DNA of 64,000 nucleotides from Hoeflea phototrophica DFL-43 (GCF_000154705.2 NZ_CM002917.1:248001-312000); one strand, 5' to 3'. Positions 37,245 through 49,488 are shown, counted from the stretch's first letter. The notes: generated from the sequence alone by a model not told the origin. Program-made: numbers and translations.

Positions 37245-38042
37245 ATGATCGCTACCCTGCGCATTGTTGTTGTCGCTGCGGCTTTTCTGATTGTTACCCT
37301 GAGCCTGCTGCCCGTGCAGCTTGCCGCGCTGGCGGCCGGTCATTCGCTGATGCGCAGATTGCCGCGCCTGTGGCATCGCATCATGTGCCGGATCATCGGT
37401 CTCAAGGTTGTGGTTCACGGCCGGCTTTCAGCCGAACGGCCGCTGCTGATCGTTTCCAACCACATCTCCTGGAAAGACATCATGGTTCTGGGCTCTGTCG
37501 CTGATGTTGTCTTCATCGCCAAATTCGAAGTTCGGCAATGGCCGGTATTCGGATGGTTGGCGCGCTTGCAGCGTTCTGTCTTTGTCGATCGCGCCAGGCC
37601 ACGTGAGGTTGGGGTGCAGACCTCCGAAGTGTCCGAGCGTCTGCTTGCCGGGGAGGCGGTGGTTCTGTTTGCCGAAGGCACCACGTCGGACGGAAACCGG
37701 GTGATGCCGTTCAAGTCCTCGCTGTTCGGTGCGGCCAGCGCTGCTCTGCCGCGCGCGCCGGACAACACCGTTCATATTCAGCCGGTTGCCATCGCCTATA
37801 CCGGCATTCACGGGCTTCCGATGGGGCGTTACCACCGCCCCGTAGCGTCCTGGCCCGGAGATGTGGCTCTCGTTCCGCACCTTCTGGGTGTGCTCAGGGA
37901 AGGCGCGCTCGAAGTCGACGTGGTGTTTGGTGAGACCATTGCCTTTGATGCGGCGGCGGACCGCAAGAAGACGGCCCGCCATGTTGAAGCCCAGATCCGA
38001 TCGGCGGTTGCTGCCGCGCTGCGCGGAACGCTTCCTGACTGA
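37245..38042 (+). CDS. plsC: 1-acyl-sn-glycerol-3-phosphate acyltransferase (PlsC-like)
   Basis: A 265-residue inner membrane acyltransferase of phospholipid or ornithine-lipid synthesis. It has an N-terminal membrane helix (residues about 5-27), the acyltransferase block [16 protein letters not shown] (HxxxxD-like, with the spacing H-I-S-W-K-D), block [12 protein letters not shown] and block [23 protein letters not shown]. The same fold includes OlsA, so the acceptor could be lyso-ornithine lipid. The order mur-plsC-miaB is conserved in rhizobia. Confidence 0.92.
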   Translation: MIATLRIVVVAAAFLIVTLSLLPVQLAALAAGHSLMRRLPRLWHRIMCRIIGLKVVVHGRLSAERPLLIVSNHISWKDIMVLGSVADVVFIAKFEVRQWPVFGWLARLQRSVFVDRARPREVGVQTSEVSERLLAGEAVVLFAEGTTSDGNRVMPFKSSLFGAASAALPRAPDNTVHIQPVAIAYTGIHGLPMGRYHRPVASWPGDVALVPHLLGVLREGALEVDVVFGETIAFDAAADRKKTARHVEAQIRSAVAAALRGTLPD

Positions 38043-38085
38043 ATGGCCATTTTCAAGTCACAGCTTTACGGTTAAAAGCCCTCCC

Positions 38086-39517
38086 ATGACACAAGCGACA
38101 CCCACATCACTGACAAGGGCCGGCCAGCCTGCCGACGCCGGTACGGCAACAAAGAAGGTCTTCGTCAAGACCTATGGCTGCCAGATGAATGTCTATGACA
38201 GCGAGCGCATGGGCGACGCGCTGAGCCGCGACGGCTACCAGCCTGTCGATTCCGTCGAGGCCGCGGATCTGGTTCTGATCAACACCTGCCACATCCGTGA
38301 GAAAGCGGCCGAAAAAGTCTACTCTCAGCTCGGACGCCTGGCCCAACTCAAGAAAAGGCGCAACTCGGAAGGTGGCGACCTGATGGTCGCGGTCGCCGGT
38401 TGTGTGGCCCAGGCCGAAGGCGAGGAAATGATCCGCCGTGCCCCGGTCGTCGATGTGGTCATCGGGCCGCAGACCTATCACCGCCTGCCAGGTGCCCTTG
38501 CCAAGGCGCGCAATGGTGAGCGGGTGGTGGAGACCGAATTCCCGACCGAGGACAAGTTCGACCGTCTGCCCGATGCCAGCGCTGGCACAATCCGGACCCG
38601 CGGCGTCACGGCGTTTCTCACCGTTCAGGAAGGCTGCGACAAGTTCTGCACCTTCTGTGTTGTGCCCTATACAAGAGGTGCGGAGGTATCCCGCCCGGTT
38701 GAGCGCATCATGTCCGAAGCCGAACGCCTGGCAGCAGCCGGGGTTCGCGAAGTCACGCTTCTGGGTCAGAACGTCAATGCCTGGCATGGTCAGGGCAGCG
38801 ACGGACGCGAGTGGGGCTTGGGCGAGCTGGTGCACCGTCTGGCAGCCATCGAAGGTATCGATCGCATTCGCTACACCACCAGCCATCCACGCGACATGGA
38901 CGATGCACTGATCAATGCCCATCGCGATCTGCCCGAACTGATGCCCTATCTGCATCTGCCGGTGCAATCGGGGTCGGACCGCATCCTCAAGGCCATGAAT
39001 CGCCGCCACACCGCCGCCGAATACATCCGGCTGGTAGAGCGCATTCGCATGGCGCGTCCGGATATCGCCCTGTCAGGTGATTTCATCGTCGGTTTCCCGG
39101 GCGAGACCGACGAGGATTTCGAGGACACAATGCGCCTCATCCGCGAGGTCAACTACGCCGCCGCATTCTCGTTCAAATACTCGATCCGCCCCGGTACCCC
39201 GGGCGCCGGCATGGACGGTCAGGTGGATGAGGCGGTCAAGTCCGAACGGCTGACGCGGCTTCAGGCGCTGATCAATGAGCAGACCCGCGATTTCGGCCGT
39301 CAATGCGTTGGCAAGACCGCAGATTTGCTTTTGGAGAAGCCCGGGCGCAACACTGACCAGCTTGTTGGCCGTTCTCCCTGGCTCCAGCCGGTAATTGTTG
39401 ATGCAAAGGCCGGCAAAATCGGTGACATTGTCAACATGCGAATCATGCAAACGGGTTCGAACGGGCTCTACGCCGAGCCAGTCGAAACTCAGAGCGGCAA
39501 CCAAGGAGCGATATCGT

Positions 39518-39528
<11 letters not shown>
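38086..39528 (+). CDS. miaB: tRNA-2-methylthio-N6-dimethylallyladenosine synthase
   Basis: A radical-SAM methylthiotransferase acting on A37 of tRNAs that read U-starting codons. The 480-residue protein has the N-terminal UPF0004 domain with cluster cysteines in [24 protein letters not shown] and VAGCVAQ. The radical-SAM CxxxCxxC is in [16 protein letters not shown], and the C-terminal TRAM domain lies at about 405-470. Start ATG 38086 gives an N-terminal tail of 20 polar residues. The phoH start lies 11 bases inside the gene end. Confidence 0.97.
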
Positions 39529-40560
<1,032 letters not shown>

Positions 40561-40564
<4 letters not shown>

Positions 40565-41076
40565 TCCCCGAACCACTGTTCAGCCTGGCGCTTGCGCTTG
40601 AGGCCGGGGAATGGGGCGATGAGGCGAGGATCGAGGCACTCGCGCAAACGGCGCTTGAAGCCGCGGCTGCGGATCTGACGCGCAACGAGGCGCAACCGTT
40701 TCCTTCAGAGCCGCCGGAAGTCTCGCTGGTGCTTGCCGATGATGCGATGATGACCGGCATCAATTCCGAATGGCGAGCGCAGGCCAAGCCGACCAACGTG
40801 CTCTCGTTTCCGGCCTTTCCGCTCACGCCCGGAGCCATGCCCGGGCCAATGCTCGGTGACATCATCCTGGCACGCGAAACCATCGAACGCGAAGCCGGTG
40901 ATCTCGGCAAACCCGTTGACGAGCACATCACGCACCTCGTCGTGCACGGATTTCTTCATCTTTTCGGCTATGATCACATCCAAAATGAAGATGCGGAAAA
41001 AATGGAAGCGATAGAGACTCGCATTTTGACTTCGCTTAACCTATCTGATCCCTACGGCGATATAGAGCCGGTTTGA
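40561..41076 (+). CDS. ybeY: Endoribonuclease YbeY
   Basis: A zinc-dependent RNase needed for 16S rRNA 3' maturation and 70S quality control. The 171-residue protein shows the metal motif HLVVHGFLHLFGYDH (three His in H-x3-H-x5-H spacing) and the preceding PTNVLSFPAFP and GDIILARETI. It is joined to phoH by an ATGA overlap and is followed 13 bases later by corC, the widely conserved ybeZ-ybeY-corC-lnt order. Confidence 0.97.
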
Positions 41077-41089
41077 AACCGAAGAGACG

Positions 41090-42250
41090 ATGACCGACAG
41101 CAATGCCATGGCCGCGGCGCCAGCAAAATCCGGCGACGCGAACAGCGCCACGAGCGCTTCATCTACCGAAGACACGGACAGTTACCTTCCCGTGCCCGTA
41201 CCGGCAGCGCCAGACGAGCGCAACGGTACGGGCCTTTGGCAACGGCTCAGCCGTGCCCTGTTCCCTCCTTCCGATCGCGAAACCATCCGCGAGGACCTGA
41301 CCGACGCGCTCAAATCGGGCGGCGAGCTGCACGAGGCGTTTTCCGCTGACGAGCGCGCTATGCTGCACAACATCCTGCGTCTGCGCGAAGTCCGGGTCGA
41401 GGATGTCATGGTTCCACGTGCCGAGATCGAAGCTGTTGATCAGGCAACAACGCTTGGGCATCTGCTTGAGATTTTTGAGGAATCCGGGCGGTCGCGTATG
41501 CCGGTCTATGCCGACAATCTCGATGATCCGCGTGGCATGATCCACATCCGCGATCTGCTGGCCTGGATTACCAAGCAAGCCCGCGCCAAGCGCAGGCCCT
41601 CCGCCAAGGGCGCCAGCGCCGCAGCGCTAAAGCGCACGTCGCTCAATGCGCTCGAATTGTCCCGCGTTGATTTGTCCAAGACCCTTCAGGAGTCTGGCAT
41701 CACCCGCAAGGTGCTGTTTGTTCCCGCCTCCATGCTTGCCAATGATCTGATGCAGCGCATGCAGGCAAACCGGACCCAGATGGCCTTGGTCATTGACGAA
41801 TATGGCGGAACCGATGGTCTGGTGTCATTGGAAGACATCGTCGAAATGGTGGTCGGTGACATCGCCGACGAACATGATGACGAGGAAGAAACGCTGATCA
41901 GCAAGACCGGTGACGACATCTGGGTCGTGGACGCAAAGGCGGAACTCGACGATATCGCCAAGGAGATCGGTCCGGATTTTGATGTGCGAGAGCAGAGCGA
42001 AGACGTGGACACTATCGGCGGGCTGATTTTCTCGGAACTGGGGCGCGTTCCGGCCCGCGGCGAGGTGGTTCAGGCGTTACCCGGTTTTGAATTCCATGTC
42101 ACTGATGCCGATCCGCGCAGGGTCAAGCGCGTTCGCATCGTTCGCAAGCGGCTTGGTGCCCGCCGCAGGCCGGCACGCAGTGAAACCCCGTCCAAGAAAG
42201 CCGCGCCCGTCAAGAAAGTCGTGGAACCTGACGACGCCAGCGCGGCCTGA
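41090..42250 (+). CDS. corC: CBS-domain hemolysin/CorC-type protein
   Basis: A 386-residue cytoplasmic protein of the CorC/HlyC group. It has an acidic, low-complexity N-terminus. Two CBS domains span about 105-245 (RVEDVMVPRAEIEAVDQ, then FEESGRSRMPVYADNLDDPRG; and KVLFVPASMLANDLMQRMQANR with VIDEYGGTDGLVSLEDIVEMVVGDI in pieces). A C-terminal CorC/HlyC domain spans about 262-345. A Lys/Arg/Ala-rich tail closes it. There is no membrane DUF21 domain, so it is the soluble form linked to Mg/Co tolerance or Lnt function. Confidence 0.93.
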   Translation: MTDSNAMAAAPAKSGDANSATSASSTEDTDSYLPVPVPAAPDERNGTGLWQRLSRALFPPSDRETIREDLTDALKSGGELHEAFSADERAMLHNILRLREVRVEDVMVPRAEIEAVDQATTLGHLLEIFEESGRSRMPVYADNLDDPRGMIHIRDLLAWITKQARAKRRPSAKGASAAALKRTSLNALELSRVDLSKTLQESGITRKVLFVPASMLANDLMQRMQANRTQMALVIDEYGGTDGLVSLEDIVEMVVGDIADEHDDEEETLISKTGDDIWVVDAKAELDDIAKEIGPDFDVREQSEDVDTIGGLIFSELGRVPARGEVVQALPGFEFHVTDADPRRVKRVRIVRKRLGARRRPARSETPSKKAAPVKKVVEPDDASAA

Positions 42251-42492
42251 AATCATCTCGCAGAACCCGGTTTGCAACCCATGCAGCATCTGTTCCACCG
42301 GATGGTGCGATGAAACACTGTCTGATCCGCATTCCTTGGGTATGCGGCACGCGGGTTGTCCTATCTCGACATGGAAAAAAGCGGCTCCATGCACCGGACA
42401 TATGGCGGGTTTTTTGAAACTATGAGCATCTGATTCGCAATCGGTCGCGGCAGTCTGCGGACCGGGAATGAAGTCGCGCGGGGTGGCAGGAT

Positions 42493-44076
42493 TTGGAACG
42501 GATTGCGGAAAACATAGTGTTGTGCTGGGGCGGTAAGCGCATCCTGCTGTCGATGTTCGCCGGCGCTCTTGCTGTGCTGGCCTTGCCGCCCTTCAATTTC
42601 TTTGCTGTTCTGTTTGTCTCTTTTCCCATTCTGGTCTGGTTGCTCGATGGTGCCATCGGCCCGGCTGAGGCAGGTCCGGTGGGTCGGCTGCGCCCGGCCT
42701 TCCTGACCGGCTGGTGGTTTGGTTTTGGCTATTTTGTTGCGGGCCTGTGGTGGTTGGGCAACGCCCTTCTTATCGAAGCGGACAGCTTTGCCTGGGCGCT
42801 GCCGATTGCCGTGCTCGGGTTGCCTGCCGTGCTTGCAGTGTTTTACGGCGTGGCTGCCGCGGCTGCGAGGCTGCTTTGGTCCGATGGCCTCGGCCGCATC
42901 GCGGCCCTTTCAGCCGCGTTCGGGCTTGCCGAATTTGCGCGCGCTTTCGTGCTCACCGGTTTTCCATGGAATGCCATCGGTTATGCCGCAATGCCGACGC
43001 CGTTAATGATGCAGAGTTCCGAAATCGTCGGAATTTACGGCATGTCGGCGCTCGCAGTGTTTGTTTTTTCTGCGCCCGCGCTGATCGGCACAAGGCGTGG
43101 CGCGGTGCCAGGCATTCTGATCGCGCTGGTTCTTTTTTGCACACATGCTGGCTATGGTTTGGTTGTGTTGTCCCAAAATGGCACAACCAGACCTATTCAT
43201 GACGGGGCAGTGATCCGCATCGTCCAGCCTGCCATAGATCAGTCTGCCAAATGGGACATCGCCGAGCGCGAACGTATTTTCTCCAACCTGTTGCAGCTCA
43301 GTGCCTTGCCCCAAAAAGAAGGCGCCCCGCGGCCCACCCACATCATCTGGCCAGAAACGGCATTGCCGTTTCTGCTGACTGAAAACCCCGGTGCACTCTC
43401 ACGCATGGCCGACATGCTGCAGGTCGGGCAAACGCTGATCACAGGCGCAGTGCGGCAGGAAGATGGAGTTGGAGGGACTACACGCCGTTTCTACAATTCG
43501 ATGTACGCCATCGACGATGAAGGCCAGATCATAGGCTCGGCTGACAAGGCACACCTTGTTCCTTTTGGCGAGTATCTCCCGTTCGAAGCGCTCCTGCGGC
43601 GTTTTGGCCTGACTCCGGTGGCAGAGAGTTTCGGCGGTTTTTCCGGCGCTGAAAGGCGTGGTTTGCTGTCTTTGCCTGGCGGTCTCAATGCCATTCCGTT
43701 GATCTGCTATGAAGCCATCTTCCCGCGTCTGGCCGAGATCGATGGTGAACCTGGCGCACTGCTCCTCAATCTCACCAATGATGCGTGGTACGGATTTACA
43801 CCAGGTCCCTATCAGCATTTGCGTCAGGCCCAGCTTCGCGCAGTAGAAACGCGTCTTCCTCTGGTTCGCGCAGCCAATAACGGCATATCAGTGGTGACTG
43901 ATTCATTCGGCCGGATTGTAGGAAGCTTGCCGCTTGGCGATGCTGGTGTGTTCGATGTTGAGCTTCCAGCGGCAGGTGTTTCATTATGGCACAATGGCAG
44001 CCGTCTAATTACATTTGGATTGATTATCGGCATAATGGTATTACTGACCTTGGTTGCGCGCAGGGGTAAATCGTAA
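42493..44076 (+). CDS. lnt: Apolipoprotein N-acyltransferase
   Basis: Adds the third acyl chain to lipoproteins in the inner membrane. The 527-residue protein has about six N-terminal helices (20-215), a nitrilase-like periplasmic domain and one C-terminal helix (around 500-520). The catalytic triad is visible: Glu288 in WPETALPF, Lys352 in SADKAHLVPFGEYLP and Cys405 in PLICYEAIFP. The start is TTG 42493, the only one that covers the conserved N-terminal ERIAENIVL before the first helix; AGGA lies close before it. 242 bases without a gene separate it from corC. Confidence 0.95.
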   Translation: MERIAENIVLCWGGKRILLSMFAGALAVLALPPFNFFAVLFVSFPILVWLLDGAIGPAEAGPVGRLRPAFLTGWWFGFGYFVAGLWWLGNALLIEADSFAWALPIAVLGLPAVLAVFYGVAAAAARLLWSDGLGRIAALSAAFGLAEFARAFVLTGFPWNAIGYAAMPTPLMMQSSEIVGIYGMSALAVFVFSAPALIGTRRGAVPGILIALVLFCTHAGYGLVVLSQNGTTRPIHDGAVIRIVQPAIDQSAKWDIAERERIFSNLLQLSALPQKEGAPRPTHIIWPETALPFLLTENPGALSRMADMLQVGQTLITGAVRQEDGVGGTTRRFYNSMYAIDDEGQIIGSADKAHLVPFGEYLPFEALLRRFGLTPVAESFGGFSGAERRGLLSLPGGLNAIPLICYEAIFPRLAEIDGEPGALLLNLTNDAWYGFTPGPYQHLRQAQLRAVETRLPLVRAANNGISVVTDSFGRIVGSLPLGDAGVFDVELPAAGVSLWHNGSRLITFGLIIGIMVLLTLVARRGKS

Positions 44077-44084
44077 CGCTTCGA

Positions 44085-44124
44085 TTGACGAAAAACCCTA
44101 AAATTGCGTAGTTGTTTTCGTCAA
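44085..44124. repeat. 10-bp perfect inverted repeat between lnt and the XRE gene
   Basis: TTGACGAAAA (44085-44094) and TTTTCGTCAA (44115-44124) are perfect complements, 20 bases apart, 115 bases before the XRE start. It could be a terminator of lnt or a two-half-site operator for the regulator downstream. Confidence 0.65.
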
Positions 44125-44238
44125 CTCACTCCCCGTTGCAGGATCACCCTATGTCGATCTGGCGAATTTGTATTCCAGGCTGCAGTCGATGCGGGGCAAA
44201 TCAACCAAAGAGTCAGGGACTCTTGTCAGGACGAAAAT

Positions 44239-44658
44239 ATGATTGAGAACAAGAAAAAGCCGAATCCGATCGACATTCATGTCGGCAGCCGGATCCGGCT
44301 TCGCCGCACAATGCTGGGTATGAGCCAGGAAAAACTCGGCGAGGCATTGGGCATTACGTTTCAGCAGATTCAGAAATATGAAAAAGGCACCAACCGCGTT
44401 GGCGCCAGCCGGTTGCAGAACATCTCCACCATTCTCAATGTTCCGGTCAGCTTCTTTTTTGAAGATGCCCCGGGCGATCCGGCGACTGGCCAGCCAGGCA
44501 TGGCTGAAGCCAACAGCTCCAACTACGTGGTGGACTTCCTGTCCTCATCCGAAGGTTTGCAGCTCAACCGTGCCTTCATCAAAATCCCCGACCCGAAGGT
44601 CCGGCGCAGACTTGTCGATCTCGTCAAGTCACTGGCCTCCGACCCCGAAACCGACTGA
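44239..44658 (+). CDS. XRE-family transcriptional regulator
   Basis: A 139-residue DNA-binding protein. The helix-turn-helix domain (about 13-68) reads GSRIRLRRTMLGMSQEKLGEALGITFQQIQKYEKG, in parts, and is the type conserved across alphaproteobacteria between lnt and metK. The C-terminal half (FLSSSEGLQLNRAFIKIPDPKVRRRLVDLVKSLA) probably dimerises. Rhizobial relatives include regulators reported as low-pH induced, but its targets cannot be inferred from sequence. AGGA lies before the ATG at 44239. A perfect inverted repeat lies upstream. Confidence 0.9.
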   Translation: MIENKKKPNPIDIHVGSRIRLRRTMLGMSQEKLGEALGITFQQIQKYEKGTNRVGASRLQNISTILNVPVSFFFEDAPGDPATGQPGMAEANSSNYVVDFLSSSEGLQLNRAFIKIPDPKVRRRLVDLVKSLASDPETD

Positions 44659-44695
44659 TTGCAAGGATGAGTGCGGCATCCGGCCGCCGAGCCTG

Positions 44696-44744
44696 ATGCA
44701 TGTCGCACCCAAATGCGTTCATTTGGGTGATGTTCTACATGCAT
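44696..44744 (+). promoter_or_regulatory. Strong two-stage hairpin in the metK leader
   Basis: CACCCAAATG (44706-44715) and CATTTGGGTG (44720-44729) form a perfect 10-bp stem with a CGTT loop. Around it, ATGCATGT (44696-44703) pairs with ACATGCAT (44737-44744). No T run follows. It lies 38 bases after the XRE stop and 165 bases before metK. It could be a 3' end of the XRE transcript or a metK leader element. Confidence 0.7.
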
Positions 44745-44909
44745 TGCTTCAAAACGAGGCAGCGACGTTTGTGTATCCAATTGGACGCGCGGCGTTGTTG
44801 AGCCAGCTCGGCGGCCAATCACATCAAGATATATTTATGTCATTGTGACCTTGTCAGTTGAGCGCGTTGGCACTAAACAGGCTGCACAATTCTGATGATG
44901 GAGCCCGCC

Positions 44910-46151
<1,242 letters not shown>

Positions 46152-46176
46152 GGCAGAAAATCCGCAGGCTTCTGTC

Positions 46177-46881
46177 ATGACCGAGCCGACCAGGCGCAGC
46201 CGCGCCACAGAGGCATTCTACGGCCGGCGCAGAGGCAAGTCGCTCAAGAGCGCTCAGGCCGACGCGTTGACCCGCCGGTTGCCGGAGCTCAAACTTGACC
46301 TCTCCTTGCCGGCGCCCCGGGACATCAAAAGCCTCTGGCCAGGCCGTGTTGAAGAGGTGCGGCTTGAAATTGGCTTCGGTGGCGGTGAGCATCTGCTGCA
46401 CCGGGCGGCTTCAAATCCGCAGACCGGTTTCATCGGTGTCGAGCCCTTCGTCAACTCGATGGCCAAGATGCTGACTTCGCTGGATGCGGATGGTCTGACC
46501 AACATCCGCGTCTACGACGACGATGCCACGCAGGTTCTCGACTGGCTGCCCGATGCAGTTCTTGACCGGATTGATCTTCTCTATCCCGATCCCTGGCCCA
46601 AGATGAAGCACTGGAAGCGCCGGTTCGTTTCAACGGTCAATCTTGATCGCTTCGCCCGTGTTCTCAAACCTGGTGGGCGGTTCTGCTTTGCGTCCGACAT
46701 CGACACCTATGTGAACTGGACGCTGACCCATATCGCCGCCCATCCGGAGTTCGAATGGACCGCAAAGACAGCCAGGGACTGGCGTGAGCCCTGGTCCGGG
46801 TGGCCCGGTACCCGCTACGAGGCCAAGGCAATCCGCGAAGGCCGCACGCCAGCCTATCTCGAATTTGTCAGGTTGAGTTGA
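46177..46881 (+). CDS. trmB: tRNA (guanine-N7)-methyltransferase
   Basis: Methylates G46 in the tRNA variable loop using SAM made by the adjacent MetK. The 234-residue protein starts [21 protein letters not shown] and has motif [13 protein letters not shown], the family-specific [30 protein letters not shown] and, at the end, [12 protein letters not shown]. It lies 25 bases after metK and is probably co-transcribed with it. Confidence 0.97.
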   Translation: MTEPTRRSRATEAFYGRRRGKSLKSAQADALTRRLPELKLDLSLPAPRDIKSLWPGRVEEVRLEIGFGGGEHLLHRAASNPQTGFIGVEPFVNSMAKMLTSLDADGLTNIRVYDDDATQVLDWLPDAVLDRIDLLYPDPWPKMKHWKRRFVSTVNLDRFARVLKPGGRFCFASDIDTYVNWTLTHIAAHPEFEWTAKTARDWREPWSGWPGTRYEAKAIREGRTPAYLEFVRLS

Positions 46882-46958
46882 TCTGACCACTGCTGTGCGT
46901 ATTCTTCGAATGCGAAATCACATGCACTGATTGATCGGGCCAGGGGATCCGAAACACC

Positions 46959-46987
46959 TTGCCCCCGGAGCCAAATCACGTTATATG
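46959..46987 (+). promoter_or_regulatory. Promoter of the rimP-nusA-infB operon
   Basis: TTGCCC (46959-46964), 17 bases, then TATATG (46982-46987). Transcription would begin near 46994, giving a leader of about 108 bases that contains a premature terminator. Confidence 0.65.
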
Positions 46988-47016
46988 ATTGCCAAATTCT
47001 TGATCGTCATGAACAA

Positions 47017-47046
47017 GAGTGGGCCCGCCAGGACCCGCTCTTTTTT
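47017..47046 (+). terminator. Premature terminator (attenuator) in the rimP leader
   Basis: GAGTGGG (47017-47023) pairs with CCCGCTC (47034-47040), one G-U pair included, followed at once by six T (47041-47046). It stands between the promoter and rimP, so it can only act as a leader attenuator of the whole nusA operon. A rimP leader RNA with a premature terminator is known in proteobacteria. Confidence 0.8.
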
Positions 47047-47101
47047 GTTGCCGTTCGATAAGCCGAGACAGACTCGAGACATCAAACCGGGACACCGTCC
47101 G

Positions 47102-47719
47102 ATGACTGACAACGCCGCATCAGCCTATGAGCCGAGACTGGTCACCGAGACCGGTGTTGACGCGCGCATTGCGGAAATTGTTGAGCCGGTGCTGGCTTCC
47201 ATCGATATGCGGCTGGTGCGGGTGCGGCTGTCGGGTCAGAACGGCCTGACATTGCAGATCATGGCCGAGCGGACCGATGGAACCATGACGGTCGAGGATT
47301 GCGAGGCGGCATCGCGCGCGCTCTCGCCCGTGCTCGACGTCGAGGATCCGGTGGAAAAGGCCTATCATCTGGAAATCTCCTCTCCCGGCATTGACCGGCC
47401 GTTGGTGCGCAAGTCCGACTTCGAGCGCTGGCAAGGTCACCTGGCTCGCTGCGATGCCTCGGTGCTGATCAACGGGCGCAAGCGCTTCCGCGGATTCATC
47501 CGCGACGTCAGTGACACAGGCTTCATCGTCGAGCGCGATCAGCCGGTCTATGGCGAGGAAAACAGGGCCGAGATCCCGTTTTCGGCGCTGGCCGAGGCCA
47601 AGCTGGTGCTGACCGACGAGCTCATCCGCGAATCGCTGCGCGCCGACAAGGCTGCCCGTGATGCCGCCAATGACGACGATACCGGCAAAGATCCTTCGCA
47701 GGACGAAGATCTCGCCTGA
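47102..47719 (+). CDS. rimP: Ribosome maturation factor RimP
   Basis: Assists 30S assembly. The 205-residue protein has the N-terminal domain with [20 protein letters not shown] and the signature [23 protein letters not shown], a C-terminal Sm-like domain (about 90-160), and an acidic tail ([15 protein letters not shown]). The start is ATG 47102; readings further upstream run through the leader attenuator and are not homologous. First gene of the nusA-infB operon. Confidence 0.96.
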   Translation: MTDNAASAYEPRLVTETGVDARIAEIVEPVLASIDMRLVRVRLSGQNGLTLQIMAERTDGTMTVEDCEAASRALSPVLDVEDPVEKAYHLEISSPGIDRPLVRKSDFERWQGHLARCDASVLINGRKRFRGFIRDVSDTGFIVERDQPVYGEENRAEIPFSALAEAKLVLTDELIRESLRADKAARDAANDDDTGKDPSQDEDLA

Positions 47720-47825
47720 ACATATACCCCGTGCGCCCTGAGCAGCGTGCGCATTCAATCAGGTCCGGTATCCGGACCCAAACCAAAGCGGGCCAGCCAA
47801 CATGGCCCGATAGATGGAGACAGAC

Positions 47826-49466
47826 ATGGCAGTCAGTGCAAACAGGCTTGAGCTTCTTCAGATCGCCGACGCGGTTGCGCGCGAGAAGTCCATTGACCGC
47901 GAGATCGTGATCGCAGCAATGGCCGATGCCATCCAGAAAGCCGCCCGGTCGCGTTACGGATCGGAATCCAACATCCGTGCCGACATCAACGCAAAGACAG
48001 GTGAAATCAAGCTTCAGCGTCTGCTCGAAGTGGTCGAACACGCTGAAGACTATTCGACCCAGATCCCGCTGATGCTGGCCCGCGACCGCAACCCCGATGC
48101 CCAGCTTGGTGACTTCATCGCCGACCCGCTGCCGCCGATGGACTTTGGCCGTATCGCCGCCCAGTCCGCAAAGCAGGTGATCGTGCAGAAGGTTCGCGAA
48201 GCCGAGCGTGACCGTCAGTTTGATGAGTTCAAGGACCGCATCGGCGAAGTCGTCAATGGCACCGTCAAGCGTGTCGAATATGGCAACGTCATTGTCGATC
48301 TCGGCCGTGGCGAAGGCATCGTCCGGCGCGACGAGACCATTCCGCGCGAAGCTTTCCGCTATGGCGACCGGATCCGTGCCTATGTCTACGATGTGCGGCG
48401 TGAGCAGCGCGGTCCGCAGATCTTCCTGTCGCGCACCCATCCGCAGTTCATGGTCAAGCTGTTCACCATGGAAGTTCCGGAAATCTACGATGGCATCATC
48501 GAGATCCGCTCCGTGGCCCGCGATCCCGGCAGCCGTGCCAAGATCGCCGTGATCTCCAACGATTCCTCGATCGATCCGGTCGGCGCCTGCGTAGGCATGC
48601 GCGGCAGCCGCGTCCAGGCGGTGGTCGGCGAGCTGCAGGGCGAGAAGATCGACATCATTCCCTGGTCGCCGTCGCCCGCGACCTTCATCGTCAACGCATT
48701 GCAGCCGGCTGAAGTGGCCAAGGTGGTGCTGGATGAGGATGCCGAGCGCATCGAGGTTGTGGTGCCCGACGAACAGCTGTCGCTGGCCATCGGCCGCCGC
48801 GGTCAGAATGTCCGCCTTGCTTCACAGCTCACCGGCTGGGACATCGACATCCTGACCGAGGAAGAAGAAAGCCAGCGCCGCCAGAAGGAATTCAACGAGC
48901 GCACGCAGCTGTTCATGGAAGCGCTCGATGTCGACGAGATGGTCGGTCAGGTTCTTGCCTCCGAAGGCTTCAGCCAGGTCGAGGAAGTCGCCTATGTGGA
49001 TCTGGGTGAAATCACCGCGATCGAGGGTTTTGACGACGAGACTGCCGAAGAGCTGCAGACCCGTGCGCGCGAATATCTCGACAAGGTCGAGGCGGAGCTC
49101 GACGCAAAGCGCAAGGAACTCGGTGTCGAGGACGAATTACGCTCCATCGCCGGCATGACCACCGCAATGATGGTTGCGCTGGGCGGCGACGAGATCAAGA
49201 CGGTCGAGGATTTCGCCGGTTGCGCCGTTGATGATCTGACCGGCTGGTCCGAACGCAAGGACGGCGAAACCAAGCGCTTTGATGGTCTCTTCACCGGAAT
49301 GGACATCACCCGCGCCGAAGCTGAATCGATGATCCTCTCGGCCCGTCTGGCCGTGGGCTGGATCACCGAGGATGAACTTCAGGCCGAAGAGGCCGATTCC
49401 GAGGATGAGGCCGAAGCCGAGGGCGAAGCGGAAACTGAGGTAGCGTCCGGCGGCGAGGGCGCCTGA
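47826..49466 (+). CDS. nusA: Transcription termination/antitermination protein NusA
   Basis: RNA polymerase-bound factor for pausing, termination and rRNA antitermination. The 546-residue protein has an N-terminal polymerase-binding domain (1-130), S1 (about 133-200, GEVVNGTVKRVEYGNVIVDLG), KH1 and KH2 (about 205-345, GACVGMRGSRVQAVVGEL and LAIGRRGQNVRLA), two C-terminal acidic repeats with helix-hairpin-helix-like sequence (about 360-520), and a very acidic Glu-rich end. Start is ATG 47826 after GGAG. Its own product could act on the attenuator in the rimP leader, a known logic in this operon. Confidence 0.97.
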   Translation: MAVSANRLELLQIADAVAREKSIDREIVIAAMADAIQKAARSRYGSESNIRADINAKTGEIKLQRLLEVVEHAEDYSTQIPLMLARDRNPDAQLGDFIADPLPPMDFGRIAAQSAKQVIVQKVREAERDRQFDEFKDRIGEVVNGTVKRVEYGNVIVDLGRGEGIVRRDETIPREAFRYGDRIRAYVYDVRREQRGPQIFLSRTHPQFMVKLFTMEVPEIYDGIIEIRSVARDPGSRAKIAVISNDSSIDPVGACVGMRGSRVQAVVGELQGEKIDIIPWSPSPATFIVNALQPAEVAKVVLDEDAERIEVVVPDEQLSLAIGRRGQNVRLASQLTGWDIDILTEEEESQRRQKEFNERTQLFMEALDVDEMVGQVLASEGFSQVEEVAYVDLGEITAIEGFDDETAEELQTRAREYLDKVEAELDAKRKELGVEDELRSIAGMTTAMMVALGGDEIKTVEDFAGCAVDDLTGWSERKDGETKRFDGLFTGMDITRAEAESMILSARLAVGWITEDELQAEEADSEDEAEAEGEAETEVASGGEGA

Positions 49467-49488
49467 AGCGGCGTCTGCGCCCGGGGGT

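Noticed and set aside
44659..44909. SAM riboswitch upstream of metK
   Set aside because: I looked for the SAM-II core and for the short SAM/SAH pattern that covers the ribosome binding site in Rhodobacterales; neither is present. Only the unexplained hairpin was kept.
46882..46958. Initiator tRNA (metY) ahead of rimP, as in E. coli
   Set aside because: No acceptor stem, CCA or T-loop GTTCRA is found in this stretch.
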